Source of the DNA: Acidobacteriaceae bacterium
GTDB taxonomy: Bacteria > Acidobacteriota > Terriglobia > Terriglobales > Acidobacteriaceae
Reading direction: 5' to 3'
DNA length: 64,000 nt
Assembly: GCA_003132405.1 (NCBI GenBank)
Contig: PKXQ01000109.1
Location: forward strand, 1-64,000
Under the pieces are notes generated by a model. The model did no database searches and was not told the DNA's origin. It saw only the letters and a program-made list of their open reading frames with translations. Shown piece after piece: positions 34,683 to 43,056 of this stretch. Numbering within the stretch: the first letter of the stretch is position 1; each line of letters begins with the position of its first letter. The position numbers and the translations under genes were made by a program.

Positions 34683-35954
34683 TCATTGCAGGTACACGTC
34701 GGGCACCACGTTCATGCCCGGTCGAAGCCGGCGGTCATGATTCTCTCCAGGATCGAGAACGATCTTTACTGGAATCCTCTGCACAATCTTCACGTAGTTT
34801 CCAGTGGCATTCTCCGGCGGAAGCAGACTGAAGAGCGGCCCGGTTGCGCCCGCGATGCTGTCCACGTGACCCTTGAGCGTGCGCCCGCTCGAGTCAATAT
34901 GAATCTCAGCTCTCTGCCCAACCTGCATGTGCTTCAGCTGGGTCTCTTTAAAGTTTGCTGTGACCCACACTTCATCGAGCGGCACCACGGTAAGCAGTTG
35001 CTGCCCGTCGGCCACATTCATCCCGACGACGACAGTCTTATTTACTTCACCGTTGACCGGAGCAACGATCTTCGTGTATCCGAGATTCAGCTGCGCCTGC
35101 TCCAGCAGCGCACGCTTTTGCTCAACATCCGCGAGTGCAGCCTGGACGCGAGCCCGGGTCGATGACACTTGCTGCGGGCCAGTCTCCGCAGACTGGTGGT
35201 TGGCATCGGCCTGCACCAAGCGGCTCCGTGCCTGGTTCACGAATTGCTGCGCGGCGGATTCACTGGCATGGGCTGACGCTACTGTCGCCGTGCTCGACTT
35301 AGCCGCAGCCAATGCCTGATCGTAGATTTGCTGCGACACTTCCCGCTTGTCGACCAGCAACTTATAACGGTGCAGATCGTCTTGCGCTTTAACATCGTTT
35401 GCTTCGGCCGCCTCCACTTGCGATTGAGCGGCATTTAGCTGCCTCTCGGCGGCGATGACTCCGGCGTTTGCATCTTCGATGCCCGACGCGGCAAACTTCA
35501 ACTGGCTCGTAGTGTTTACCGACGTAATCGGAACTGTGATATTCAGCGATTTCGCGGTTTGTTCGGCATTGGCAAGATTCGCCTGTGCCTGCGCCACCGC
35601 AACCTCATAGTCTTTGGGATCGATCTCCACCAGCACCGTGCCCTTCTCGATCCACTGGTTGTCGTCGACGTTGACTTTCACCACGTAGCCGGAAACGCGC
35701 GCGCTCACAGGGTAGAGGTGAACATCCGCCTGCGCGTCGTCAGTCGATTCGTAGCTGTTCAGGTAGCGCCACAAGAACACGCCGCCGATAATCACGACCG
35801 CGACGACCACCAGAATTATGATATTTCTGCGGAGTTTGGGACTTCGGCGTGCAGGCGGCGTATAGTTTCGATCCGCCAGGGGCGGCGAGCCAGCCGGCGA
35901 TTCTTTGCCTGCCTCAGGTACTGAACGGGGTGGGTTCTCTTCCGCCATGTTCAT
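34683..35954 (-). CDS. emrA: EmrA/HlyD-type membrane fusion protein
   Basis: 423 residues: a Pro-rich cytoplasmic N-terminus, one membrane segment (IIILVVVAVVIIGGVFLWRYL), barrel/lipoyl halves (VSGYVVKVNVDDNQWIEKGTVLVEIDPKDYE and YTKIVAPVNGEVNKTVVVGMNVADGQQLL) and a long Ala/Gln-rich coiled-coil hairpin between them (residues about 115-290). It bridges EmrB to the TolC-like channel. Its ATG overlaps the stop codon of the outer-membrane gene. Confidence 0.9.
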   Translation of the reverse strand: MNMAEENPPRSVPEAGKESPAGSPPLADRNYTPPARRSPKLRRNIIILVVVAVVIIGGVFLWRYLNSYESTDDAQADVHLYPVSARVSGYVVKVNVDDNQWIEKGTVLVEIDPKDYEVAVAQAQANLANAEQTAKSLNITVPITSVNTTSQLKFAASGIEDANAGVIAAERQLNAAQSQVEAAEANDVKAQDDLHRYKLLVDKREVSQQIYDQALAAAKSSTATVASAHASESAAQQFVNQARSRLVQADANHQSAETGPQQVSSTRARVQAALADVEQKRALLEQAQLNLGYTKIVAPVNGEVNKTVVVGMNVADGQQLLTVVPLDEVWVTANFKETQLKHMQVGQRAEIHIDSSGRTLKGHVDSIAGATGPLFSLLPPENATGNYVKIVQRIPVKIVLDPGENHDRRLRPGMNVVPDVYLQ

Positions 35955-37405
35955 TTTCCTTTGAAATATTCCTTGACGCCCGCTTCGGCAGTGCCGAAAG
36001 CGCGAACCAGGGAAATTTTTGCGTAATTATAGTCGTAGAGACTTGAGATGTACTGCTCGTGCGCACTCGCGACCGCCTCTTGCGATTGCACCACTTCCAC
36101 GGTGTCGGTGACACCCGCGCTGAAACGGTCGCGCGACTGGGTCAGCGTCTGTTCCGCCAAATCGATGTTGCTCTGCGCCACGCTTACCAGAGCCGCCGAC
36201 GATTGCAGATTGAGCAACGCAGCGCGCACGTCGGAGTCGATCTGCGCTCGCAGATTCTCCAGGCGTTCTCGGCTCTGCTCGAGTCTCGCATCGGCCTGCA
36301 AAACATCGCCGTGAACGCTACCACCCTGAAAGATCGGAATCGTCAGCGTCCCACGCACATCTGCGACAGTCGTTGCCGTAGAAGGATGCGACCCTCCCAG
36401 CCCATAATCCGCGTCCACCGAGAGCGACGGGAGATACCCGCCCAGCGCGGCCTTCCGTGAGAACTCCGCTGCCCTCACGTCGTTCATCGCCGCCTGATAA
36501 TCGGAGCGCGAAGCGTATGCGCGTTTCAAAGCCTCCTCGACGGTAATGTCTTCGAACGGCTGGTAAGGCGACTTGTCCGCGAATTCGAATTCCTGCCCCG
36601 GAGCCAAGCCGATCACCCGCGCCACGGTCAGCTTCTGGATGGCGAAGTTGTTCTTCGCCTGGATCAACTGTTGCTGCCGGGTCTGGAACTCCACCTTGGC
36701 GCGCAGGCCGTCGATGTCCGGCGATGTGCCCGCATTCACCTGGTCCGTTGCCTGATCGTAGATCGCCTGTGCCGTCTGCACCTGCGCTTCTGCCGTTTCA
36801 ATGCGGGCTCCGTCGGCGATCGCCTGCAAATAGGTATAGCCCACGGCCAGCACAACCAGATCGCGAGCGTCCTTGAAGGTATAGCTGGCTGCCCTCAAAC
36901 TCTGGCTGGCCGCGCGGGTAGAGTTGATTGACTTCCAATCGAATAGCTTCTCTGTCACATTCGCACGCGCGTCAAAGTAAGAAAAAGGGCCCACGGATGG
37001 TGAGGGGAGATGGAAGGCGCTAGCGAGACCAGCAAAGCCCAGTTCATCAATATTGACTTTCGACTCCGCTGCGTAAGGCGACGCCGTCACGTGCGGCAGA
37101 AGAACGCTTAATGCCTCCCAGCGCTCTCCGCGCGCCGCGCCAATGTCCGCGTGCGAAAGCAGCAGCCCGAGATTTTGTTTCAATCCGCGATCGATGGCTT
37201 CCTGCAGCGAAAGCGACAGCACCCCCGGAACCAGTTTAGCGGGCACGCTGCTTGCAAATGGACTCACTCCGCCTGTTCCGGGGATGGCCTGGCCCGGAGT
37301 GCTCGGCCCCGAGGGGGTCCCCGTTTGTGCAAGGGATGTTGCTGCTCCAAAAAGCAAGACTCCAGCCAGCACGAAACTGCGGCGGCATTCGTCTATGAAT
37401 TCCAA
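35951..37405 (-). CDS. TolC-like outer membrane efflux protein
   Basis: About 484 residues of the outer membrane efflux family, with a signal-like segment (RRSFVLAGVLLFGAATSLAQ) and two OEP repeats rich in Ala/Gln (LSLQEAIDRGLKQNLGLLLSHADIG; VEEALKRAYASRSDYQAAMNDVRAAE). The TTG at 37405 is chosen because GAAGGAG lies 7 nt upstream; the longer reading from 37447 lacks a ribosome site. It is the first gene of the efflux operon (tolC-emrA-emrB). A 13-bp palindrome lies just upstream (37420-37432). Confidence 0.85.
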   Translation of the reverse strand: MEFIDECRRSFVLAGVLLFGAATSLAQTGTPSGPSTPGQAIPGTGGVSPFASSVPAKLVPGVLSLSLQEAIDRGLKQNLGLLLSHADIGAARGERWEALSVLLPHVTASPYAAESKVNIDELGFAGLASAFHLPSPSVGPFSYFDARANVTEKLFDWKSINSTRAASQSLRAASYTFKDARDLVVLAVGYTYLQAIADGARIETAEAQVQTAQAIYDQATDQVNAGTSPDIDGLRAKVEFQTRQQQLIQAKNNFAIQKLTVARVIGLAPGQEFEFADKSPYQPFEDITVEEALKRAYASRSDYQAAMNDVRAAEFSRKAALGGYLPSLSVDADYGLGGSHPSTATTVADVRGTLTIPIFQGGSVHGDVLQADARLEQSRERLENLRAQIDSDVRAALLNLQSSAALVSVAQSNIDLAEQTLTQSRDRFSAGVTDTVEVVQSQEAVASAHEQYISSLYDYNYAKISLVRAFGTAEAGVKEYFKGK

Positions 37406-37419
37406 AGAGACTCCTTCTT

Positions 37420-37432
37420 TTAGTGACACTAA
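37420..37432. promoter_or_regulatory. 13-bp palindrome upstream of the efflux operon
   Basis: TTAGTGACACTAA is a perfect palindrome (six paired bases on each side of a central base) located between the presumed promoter and the RBS of the TolC-like gene. It is a good candidate operator for a TetR- or MarR-type repressor. No such regulator is encoded nearby. Confidence 0.45.
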
Positions 37433-37551
37433 GACTCTTGCCCACAAGCAGGTGGGATAAGATAATACGCCGCGTGGTGGAGCACAAGCGCCTTCGGCCG
37501 CTTCGTGGTCTTCTCTGGCCTATCGCGCCGCCATCTTACGGGGCGGATGCG

Positions 37552-38109
37552 TCAAGCTCGCGCCTTCTCGATCATTTCCTCCCAGATGCCTTTTGATTTG
37601 AGAATCACTTCAATGGATTCACGGACTGCGCCTTTTCCTGCGACCGCTTTTGTCGTATAGTGCGCCGTTTCTTTTACTTCGGGCACGGCGTCGCCGACAG
37701 CGATCGCGAGACCGGCACGCCGCATTAATGGGAGATCGGGAAGATCATCGCCGATATAAGCGACAGCCGAATCGGAAACGCCTGCTTTCCGCAGGATTTC
37801 TTCATAGGCTGGCATCTTTAGTGGCTGTTTCATATAGATGAATTCCATCTTCATTTCGTGAGCACGGCGTAGAAGCGCAGCACTCTCGCGGCCCGTAATG
37901 CAGCCGGTGCGCAGGCCGGCGGTTTGGGCCAAAGTGAGGCCCTGACCGTCGTGCGCATCAAAAGTTTTAATTTCGAGCGCCGTGCCGTCTGTCTTTGAAA
38001 GCAGCGTGACGCCGCCGTCGGTCATGGTGCCGTCCACATCCATGAGGAGCAGTTTGATTTGAGCAGCGCGCTTTTTGAGCGCAGGAGAAATTTTTGGAAA
38101 ACGGGCCAA
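37552..38109 (-). CDS. kdsC: 3-deoxy-D-manno-octulosonate 8-phosphate phosphatase (KdsC)
   Basis: 185 residues of the HAD C0 phosphatase group: motif I LLLMDVDGTMTDGG (nucleophile Asp and acid Asp), FDAHDGQGL, motif II CITGRES, motif III K in MKQPLK, and motif IV YIGDDLPDLPLMRRAG. KdsC frees KDO from KDO-8-phosphate for lipopolysaccharide synthesis, supporting a Gram-negative envelope. TTG 38109 is preferred because GGAGG lies 5 nt before it; a reading from 38145 adds 12 residues without an RBS. No other lipid A or KDO genes are adjacent. Confidence 0.85.
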   Translation of the reverse strand: MARFPKISPALKKRAAQIKLLLMDVDGTMTDGGVTLLSKTDGTALEIKTFDAHDGQGLTLAQTAGLRTGCITGRESAALLRRAHEMKMEFIYMKQPLKMPAYEEILRKAGVSDSAVAYIGDDLPDLPLMRRAGLAIAVGDAVPEVKETAHYTTKAVAGKGAVRESIEVILKSKGIWEEMIEKARA

Positions 38110-38284
38110 TGATGCCTCCACAGAAGTCAAAGTGAGTCTAGTCAAAACCCTTGTTGCTCGTTGCCTGCTACAGTCTCCGCTCGCGAAATGGAGCGGCGCT
38201 GATCTATACAGTCGAAGGAGAACAGTCTAACCGACTATCGTCTGGGTTTTGCCGCCGGCATAGCGTCGGTGCTAGACTGCGCCA

Positions 38285-38764
38285 ATGGCTACCAAGAAGA
38301 AAGCTAGAAACAAGTCGACAACATCCAAGAAAAGCACCAGTAAGAAGTCGAAGCCGGTGCAAAAGAAGCCGACGCGGAAACGAACAACGCCTACGAAATC
38401 AGCGAAGCGAGTGGTCACTCCGAAAAGAGCCACAGCGAAAAACAAGGTCGTGCAGAAAACAGCTAGCCGGAAGATCGCCAGCGCGCGCAATAAGAAGACT
38501 CGGACCAAGAACCAGGAGCGGGAAGTGTTCGGCCTCCCGCGTGGTGTCTCACGCTCGGGCGAGGAAGCGGGAGATTTGCAGGGCTTATCGAACGTCGAGA
38601 GTGCTGATTCGGAAAGTGTCGACGAGTTGGTCGAGGAGGGAAACGCCTTTGAGGCTGGAGTGATATCGGGAGTCGAAGAGGCGGGAGACCGCGACGAGAA
38701 GGAAGTGCGCACCCGCGAGGTGCCCGAAGATGACATACCCGGCGAGTACCTCGATGAAGACTAA
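38285..38764 (+). CDS. Lys-rich/acidic bipartite hypothetical protein
   Basis: 159 residues of two very different halves. Residues 1-75 are Lys/Thr/Ser/Arg-rich with KKxT and TKKS words, like histone H1 tails. Residues 76-159 are acidic (ESVDELVEEGNAFEAGVISGVEEAGD and VPEDDIPGEYLDED). The C-terminal part resembles a small family seen in acidobacteria. The basic half would bind DNA or RNA non-specifically. The last codons plus the stop codon are repeated downstream (38752-38807). Confidence 0.65.
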   Translation: MATKKKARNKSTTSKKSTSKKSKPVQKKPTRKRTTPTKSAKRVVTPKRATAKNKVVQKTASRKIASARNKKTRTKNQEREVFGLPRGVSRSGEEAGDLQGLSNVESADSESVDELVEEGNAFEAGVISGVEEAGDRDEKEVRTREVPEDDIPGEYLDED

Positions 38765-38807
38765 CAAAGACGAAGATTAACGGGACGAAGATTAAAGACG
38801 AAGACTG
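38752..38807 (+). repeat. Tandem repeat of the gene's last codons and stop
   Basis: The 12-nt unit GAYGAAGAYTRA, which encodes Asp-Glu-Asp-stop, occurs at 38752 (the true gene end), 38768, 38783 and 38796. Each copy again ends in TAA or TGA. Spacing is 13-16 nt. Confidence 0.75.
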
Positions 38808-39029
38808 ACTCGAGTCGCAATCCGCTCTTTTTCTCTCGGTAGCTGACCGATAGCCGTCAACTCTTGTTCTGCGCAAACGCCCGCAAGCTTGCGCGCAGAC
38901 CGGAAATCGCCTGTCTGGGCAAATTGTGGACAATGACAGATTTGATCATTTGGCGATAATCCTCGAAACCACGCGCCCCTCGCCTCCTATACAATTAGGG
39001 CCGCACCAAAAATACCCGAGGGGGTGAAA

Positions 39030-39389
39030 ATGTCCAATCTACAGAATGCATTACGCGAGCTTCGCGAAAAGCGCCATCGAGCGCAGATGGAAATTGAGAA
39101 GTTGAACCAGGTGATTTCCGGGATCGAGTCCTTGAGCGGCGCGGAAACATCCCACAAGGCAACCCAACCGACGCGAGTAGTATCGGCAGCGTCGCGGCGA
39201 AAAATGGCTCAGGCGCAGAAAGCGCGATGGGCAAGCATACGGAAACAGTCGCAGTCGGCGTCGGCGGGAAAGACAGCCAGTTCCGCTCCTGCGAAAAAGC
39301 GCACTATGTCGGCCGCCGCGCGCAAGAAAATCGCAGCAGCTCAAAAAGCACGGTGGGCGAAGGTTAAAGCACAGCAGAAAGCGGCCTAG
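39030..39389 (+). CDS. Small basic protein with two SAAxRKKIAxAQKARWAK repeats
   Basis: 119 residues. Residues 1-40 form a coiled coil (LRELREKRHRAQMEIEKLNQVISGIESL). Then two ~20-residue basic repeats: SAASRRKMAQAQKARWASIR and SAAARKKIAAAQKARWAKVK, joined by a Ser/Ala/Lys linker. This motif is common in small acidobacterial and other bacterial proteins and is expected to bind nucleic acid; the coiled coil may dimerise it. GAGGGGG upstream of ATG 39030 supports the start. No operon partner. Confidence 0.75.
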   Translation: MSNLQNALRELREKRHRAQMEIEKLNQVISGIESLSGAETSHKATQPTRVVSAASRRKMAQAQKARWASIRKQSQSASAGKTASSAPAKKRTMSAAARKKIAAAQKARWAKVKAQQKAA

Positions 39390-39505
39390 ATCTATATTTG
39401 TCAGTCAGGGCGGTTACCGCCCAGGCCCTGTGAGAGCAGGTCGCGCTCGGATCGTTTGCGTGGCCTGGCTCACCTGCCCGTTCACTTTCTTGGCTAAGCA
39501 GGGCG

Positions 39506-39703
39506 ATGAAGAAACCTGCGTTGCGAGTGACCAAATGGCTAAAGGATATTCCCATTGAAGGTTGCTGCAGCTTGTGTCCGGGGACGCTCTTCCAGGCAGC
39601 ATCGCCTCATCACCGCCCCGAAAAGGCTGAATACGTCGAAAGATTGCAACTAGCATTTGATCGGCATGTCGCTGATTTGCATAGCCAGAAAGCGCCACTC
39701 TGA
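39506..39703 (+). CDS. Small Cys-containing hypothetical protein
   Basis: 65 residues: WLKDIPIEGCCSLCPGTLFQ contains C-C-x2-C, followed by HHRPEKAEYVERLQLAFDRHV. It looks like a short family with a CxxCP metal or redox site. RBS is weak (AGGGCG). Reality is moderate; function unknown. Confidence 0.4.
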   Translation: MKKPALRVTKWLKDIPIEGCCSLCPGTLFQAASPHHRPEKAEYVERLQLAFDRHVADLHSQKAPL

Positions 39704-39898
39704 CTCTTTTTGCAAGTCGGTAGCCGACGACCAAGGTGATTGTCGGGCGCGAAAATTCCCACTTGAGTGCCCCCACCCGCTTGTGTTCTCATTAACCAGG
39801 GAAGCTGCCTCGTGGGGCTGCCCCAGCGCGCTATAACCTTTAACCCTCAACCTCATCTTTCAGCCGAAATTACGAGAGGAACATCTGAGGAGAAAATC

Positions 39899-40366
39899 AT
39901 GAAAAAAGTTAATTACATTCCAGAAGGCTACAACACGATTACTCCATACCTGGTCATCAAGGGTGCCGCGAAAGCTATCGACTACTATAAGAAAGTCTTT
40001 GGCGCTACGGTAGTCGTGCGCATGGACGGTCCCGACGGCAAGGTGGGCCACGCCGAACTGCAGATCGGCGACTCGCGCATTATGCTGGCCGACGAAAATC
40101 CCGCCATGGGCAACCGCAGCGCCGAGAACATTGGCGGCTCTCCGGTGAGCCTGTACGTCTACCTGCCCGACTGCGACGCGGTCGTCGCAAAGGCCACTGC
40201 CGAGGGGGCCAAAATTTTGAAGCCGGTGCAGGATCAGTTCTATGGAGATCGCTCTGGCTTCATCCAGGATCCGTTCGGGCATCTCTGGGGCGTCGCAACT
40301 CACAAGGAAGATGTGTCGCCCAAAGAAATGAGCGAACGCGCCAAGAAAGCGATGCAGGCAGCCTGA
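39899..40366 (+). CDS. VOC-superfamily protein (PhnB/YdcF-like glyoxalase fold)
   Basis: 155 residues: NTITPYLVIKGAAKAIDYYKKVFGA, then GHAELQIGDSRIMLADE and a second half GSPVSLYVYLPDCDAVVAKATAEGA...FYGDRSGFIQDPFGHLWGVATH. These are the paired beta-alpha-beta-beta-beta modules of the vicinal oxygen chelate fold, with the family's EDRxGxxxDPFGHxW signature. The substrate is unknown. GAGGAGAAAATC before ATG 39899 supports this start. It is followed by a heptamer hairpin and a peroxiredoxin gene. Confidence 0.85.
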   Translation: MKKVNYIPEGYNTITPYLVIKGAAKAIDYYKKVFGATVVVRMDGPDGKVGHAELQIGDSRIMLADENPAMGNRSAENIGGSPVSLYVYLPDCDAVVAKATAEGAKILKPVQDQFYGDRSGFIQDPFGHLWGVATHKEDVSPKEMSERAKKAMQAA

Positions 40367-40374
40367 AAACCGCT

Positions 40375-40461
40375 CTTGGCTTTTGGCTCCTAGCTCCTGG
40401 CTTGATGCCCTTGGCTTGATCGGCGATCGGGCTTGGCTAAAGGCTAAGAGCTAACGGCCAA
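40375..40461. repeat. Heptamer-repeat hairpin (word TTGGCT)
   Basis: Four 7-nt words at 40375-40402 (CTTGGCT, TTTGGCT, CCTAGCT, CCTGGCT) face four complementary-type words at 40434-40461 (TGGCTAA, AGGCTAA, GAGCTAA, CGGCCAA) across a 31-nt spacer. It occupies the gap between the VOC gene stop and the peroxiredoxin gene. Confidence 0.75.
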
Positions 40462-40528
40462 GGCCACGCTGTTTCACGCGCCGTCGATCTCGTACAATTG
40501 AAGAGATAACTTAGAAAGGACTCTCCCT

Positions 40529-40996
40529 ATGCTCGCTGCAGGCAATCCGTTTCCAAACTTCTCTCTGCCCAATCAGGACGGCAAGACCGTCAAGCTCTCC
40601 GATTTCGCGGGACATTGGCTCGTCGTTTACTTCTATCCGAAAGATGACACCCCCGGCTGCACCGTCCAAGGCAAGGCGTTCACGGCGAGCAAGGCCGATT
40701 TCGACGCGGCCGGAATCAAAGTTGTTGGCGTCAGCTCCGACGACGTGACCTCGCATAAGAACTTCTCTCACAAATTTGCCTTCACCATCGAATTGCTCTC
40801 CGACACCGATTCCACTCTCATGAAGACGCTTGGCCTCGGCCAGGCAGAGTGGAAGGGAATGAAATTCTGGGAGCGCACTACTTTTGTGGTCGACCCGAAA
40901 GGCACTATTGTCAAGGTCTATGACAAAGTTAACCCAGACGGCCATGAGAAAGTGCTGCTCGACGATATCAATGGGATGAAGGCGAAGGCGGCCTGA
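40529..40996 (+). CDS. bcp: Peroxiredoxin of the Bcp/PrxQ type
   Basis: 155 residues with the thioredoxin-fold peroxidase motif FYPKDDTPGCTVQGKAF: the peroxidatic Cys is C44. No other Cys exists in the protein, so it is a 1-Cys enzyme that must be recycled by an external thiol. The later FWERTTFVVDPKGTIVKVYDKVNPDGH is typical of Bcp. It reduces hydroperoxides in the cytoplasm. AAAGGA before the ATG is a good RBS. A 30-bp hairpin follows the gene. Confidence 0.9.
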   Translation: MLAAGNPFPNFSLPNQDGKTVKLSDFAGHWLVVYFYPKDDTPGCTVQGKAFTASKADFDAAGIKVVGVSSDDVTSHKNFSHKFAFTIELLSDTDSTLMKTLGLGQAEWKGMKFWERTTFVVDPKGTIVKVYDKVNPDGHEKVLLDDINGMKAKAA

Positions 40997-41015
40997 GTCC
41001 CGCAAAAGAAGCTTC

Positions 41016-41092
41016 AACCACGAAGGCCACAAAAATTCACGAAGGTTTCAGTCTCAGCTTTTCCTTCGTGAACCTTTGTGGCCTTCGTGGTT
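41016..41092. repeat. 30-bp-arm inverted repeat (word CACGAAGG)
   Basis: Arms at 41016-41045 and 41063-41092 pair at 28 of 30 positions around a 17-nt loop. Within each arm the word CCACGAAGG/TTCACGAAGG is repeated at 9-10-nt steps. It lies between convergent genes (peroxiredoxin and the flavoprotein) but has no T-run. Confidence 0.85.
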
Positions 41093-41147
41093 AACGATTC
41101 CGCGAAGGCCGCCACAAGACGCAAGCGGCATTGATACTTCGGAGCGC

Positions 41148-42389
41148 TTATTCAACCAACGGATTGGCAGAGAATTCCGAGTTGCCGGTTTTATTCCACG
41201 GCCAGCCGAACGTTCCCGCGAGGCCTTCCTTCAGCACGGCGGGCAGGATTCGGTAGAGCCGCGTGCGCAAGTCGCCATAGCCTTGTATTCCCGCAAAAAG
41301 GTCGCTCATCAATTCGCGGAAGGTAGCGCTTTGCGCAGTCAAACCCACCATTCGCTTCAGCACGCTGTCGCCGAAAACTTGTCCATTGTAAAAACGCTGT
41401 GACACGCGAGCGGCTAGTCGCAACTCCGGCAATATCTCTTCTGCGAGTTGAGTCCGATAGTCGTCAGGTTGTCCGCCCAGCAATGCGCCGGCGCACAACT
41501 CCGCCGATCGAAGGGCGTAATAGAGGCCTTCGCCAGTGATCGGATCAACCAGGCCAGCACTGTCGCCGATCATCGCCCAGCCATTGCCGCAGACTTCGAG
41601 CGTCTCAAAAGTTTGCGCGCGAAACGAAGGCAGGATGTGCGAATAAAAGCCCGCGCCATCCAGACGAAAGCGATTTTCGACGAGCCATTTTTCCAGGATG
41701 CGCCGCAACTCGCCGGTAGAGATTTCGCCCATCTTGCCAGCGATACCGGCAGAGACATGATCGGCCCGCGGAAACACCCATATATAGCCCGTTATGCCTT
41801 GCAGAAACTGAATCTGCATCAGCGAGCCATCGCCCGGAGAACTCCCGCGAGGTATGAAGTAGCCGGCGGTAACCATAAGATCGCTCGGCGAAATCGGAGA
41901 GAGAAATTGCGCGCGGAACGGATTGCGCGCGCCCGCCGCGAGTATCAGGTAAGAAGCTTTGTATTCGCGCTGAGGCGTGATCAGTTGCCAACCATCGTCC
42001 GTTCGCGCGACACGCGTAACCCGCTCGTTCCTTATCTCGACGCTCAGCCCCGCGCGGCGGGCTCGTTCCAACAACAATCCATTAAGGCCCATGCGCGAGA
42101 AGATCGCCACCGGATGCTGTAACTGAAAACGTACACGTTGTCCTGATGGGCTAATTAGTTCGCAGTGTTCAACCAGATTACTCCCGCTCCCCGCGTCGGC
42201 CAAAAACGGATAGCGCTCCAAGGCTTTGTGCGTAACTCCGCCGCCGCAGGGTTTCTCCCAAGCCAGCTTTTCGTCGAAGAGCAGAACATCCCTGCCTCCC
42301 GCGCCCAGCAGCGCCGCCGCCAGCGCGCCCGCCGGACCACCTCCGACTATAGCGATAGGAAGTTCTGCGATAGGAAGTTTAATGCTCAC
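41148..42389 (-). CDS. Geranylgeranyl-reductase-like FAD oxidoreductase
   Basis: 413 residues of the FAD-dependent geranylgeranyl reductase/halogenase-like group. The Rossmann motif IAIVGGGPAGALAAALLGAGG (GxGxxG) is at the N-terminus, KPCGGGVTHKALE is the typical second motif, and GWAMIGDSAGLVDPITGEGLYYALRSAELCA is the FAD-binding GD motif. Relatives reduce isoprenoid chains of lipids or quinones. The GTG start (42389) is followed by a 15-nt tandem duplication that encodes LPIAELPIA. It is convergent with the peroxiredoxin gene. Confidence 0.82.
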   Translation of the reverse strand: MSIKLPIAELPIAIVGGGPAGALAAALLGAGGRDVLLFDEKLAWEKPCGGGVTHKALERYPFLADAGSGSNLVEHCELISPSGQRVRFQLQHPVAIFSRMGLNGLLLERARRAGLSVEIRNERVTRVARTDDGWQLITPQREYKASYLILAAGARNPFRAQFLSPISPSDLMVTAGYFIPRGSSPGDGSLMQIQFLQGITGYIWVFPRADHVSAGIAGKMGEISTGELRRILEKWLVENRFRLDGAGFYSHILPSFRAQTFETLEVCGNGWAMIGDSAGLVDPITGEGLYYALRSAELCAGALLGGQPDDYRTQLAEEILPELRLAARVSQRFYNGQVFGDSVLKRMVGLTAQSATFRELMSDLFAGIQGYGDLRTRLYRILPAVLKEGLAGTFGWPWNKTGNSEFSANPLVE

Positions 42390-42517
42390 GCCGCGAGGTG
42401 GATTTTATCGCAGCGGAGAACGCTGGCCAATATGCTCAGCGACACGCCACCACGGGGCTGGTGCGCTCTCCGCAAGCCGGTGCAAAGTCAAGGTCCGCGA
42501 CTCTGCGAGCGGGTTGG

Positions 42518-42799
42518 CTATTGCAGAGTGGTCGAGTTACTCAGCCCTTGATAAATAAATAATCCCGCAATGACCAGGATCATGACTCCCGACAAGGCGC
42601 CGAGCACCTTGACGATGGGTGTGATCTTGTTCATCTTGGCCAGCACTTCTACCTGGTCTTTGTGCATTTGGGATTCGGTTTCATGCAGAAAGATGGAATC
42701 ATCTTCGTGCATGGTGAGGGTGCTGCGATAGATCAGGAGGATGATGAGCACCCCCGTCAGTACACCCCACGCGACTAGCAGCCCGAACATAGGAGACAT
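42518..42799 (-). CDS. Small membrane protein (2 TM)
   Basis: 93 residues with two membrane segments (about 5-24 and 62-86) around a charged loop containing HEDDSIFLHETESQMHKDQVEVL. This topology and loop look like a small acidobacterial family without known function. It lies upstream of the flavoprotein gene on the same strand. Confidence 0.65.
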   Translation of the reverse strand: MSPMFGLLVAWGVLTGVLIILLIYRSTLTMHEDDSIFLHETESQMHKDQVEVLAKMNKITPIVKVLGALSGVMILVIAGLFIYQGLSNSTTLQ

Positions 42800-43027
42800 A
42801 TTCCACCCCGGACTTGAGATCGAGCCAGTTCCCGAAGTGCCTTCTATCGCCGCAGCAAAACCACGTGGTTTTCGCTAACGTTCGGGTACGGCCCCCTGCT
42901 GGCAATGATTATAGACCCGATGCAAGGGGTGGTCGCGACTTCTTCTTAACCCCAGGCATCTAATGGTTAGATACCAGAGGACGCACCCCCCGCAAAAAGC
43001 CCTTGCAGGGCCGGTTGCGACCTTTGT

Positions 43028-43033
43028 TATAAT
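43028..43033 (+). promoter_or_regulatory. -10 box of the Fe-S carrier gene
   Basis: A perfect TATAAT 24 nt upstream of the start codon; a TTGCAG -35-like hexamer lies 19 nt before it, slightly too far. An AAGGAGA ribosome site follows before ATG 43057. Confidence 0.5.
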
Positions 43034-43056
43034 GAATCGATACAAGGAGATTACCG

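Noticed and set aside
42900-43056. tRNA or riboswitch upstream of the Fe-S carrier gene
   Set aside because: The paired segments do not form a cloverleaf or a known aptamer; only a promoter and RBS are supported.
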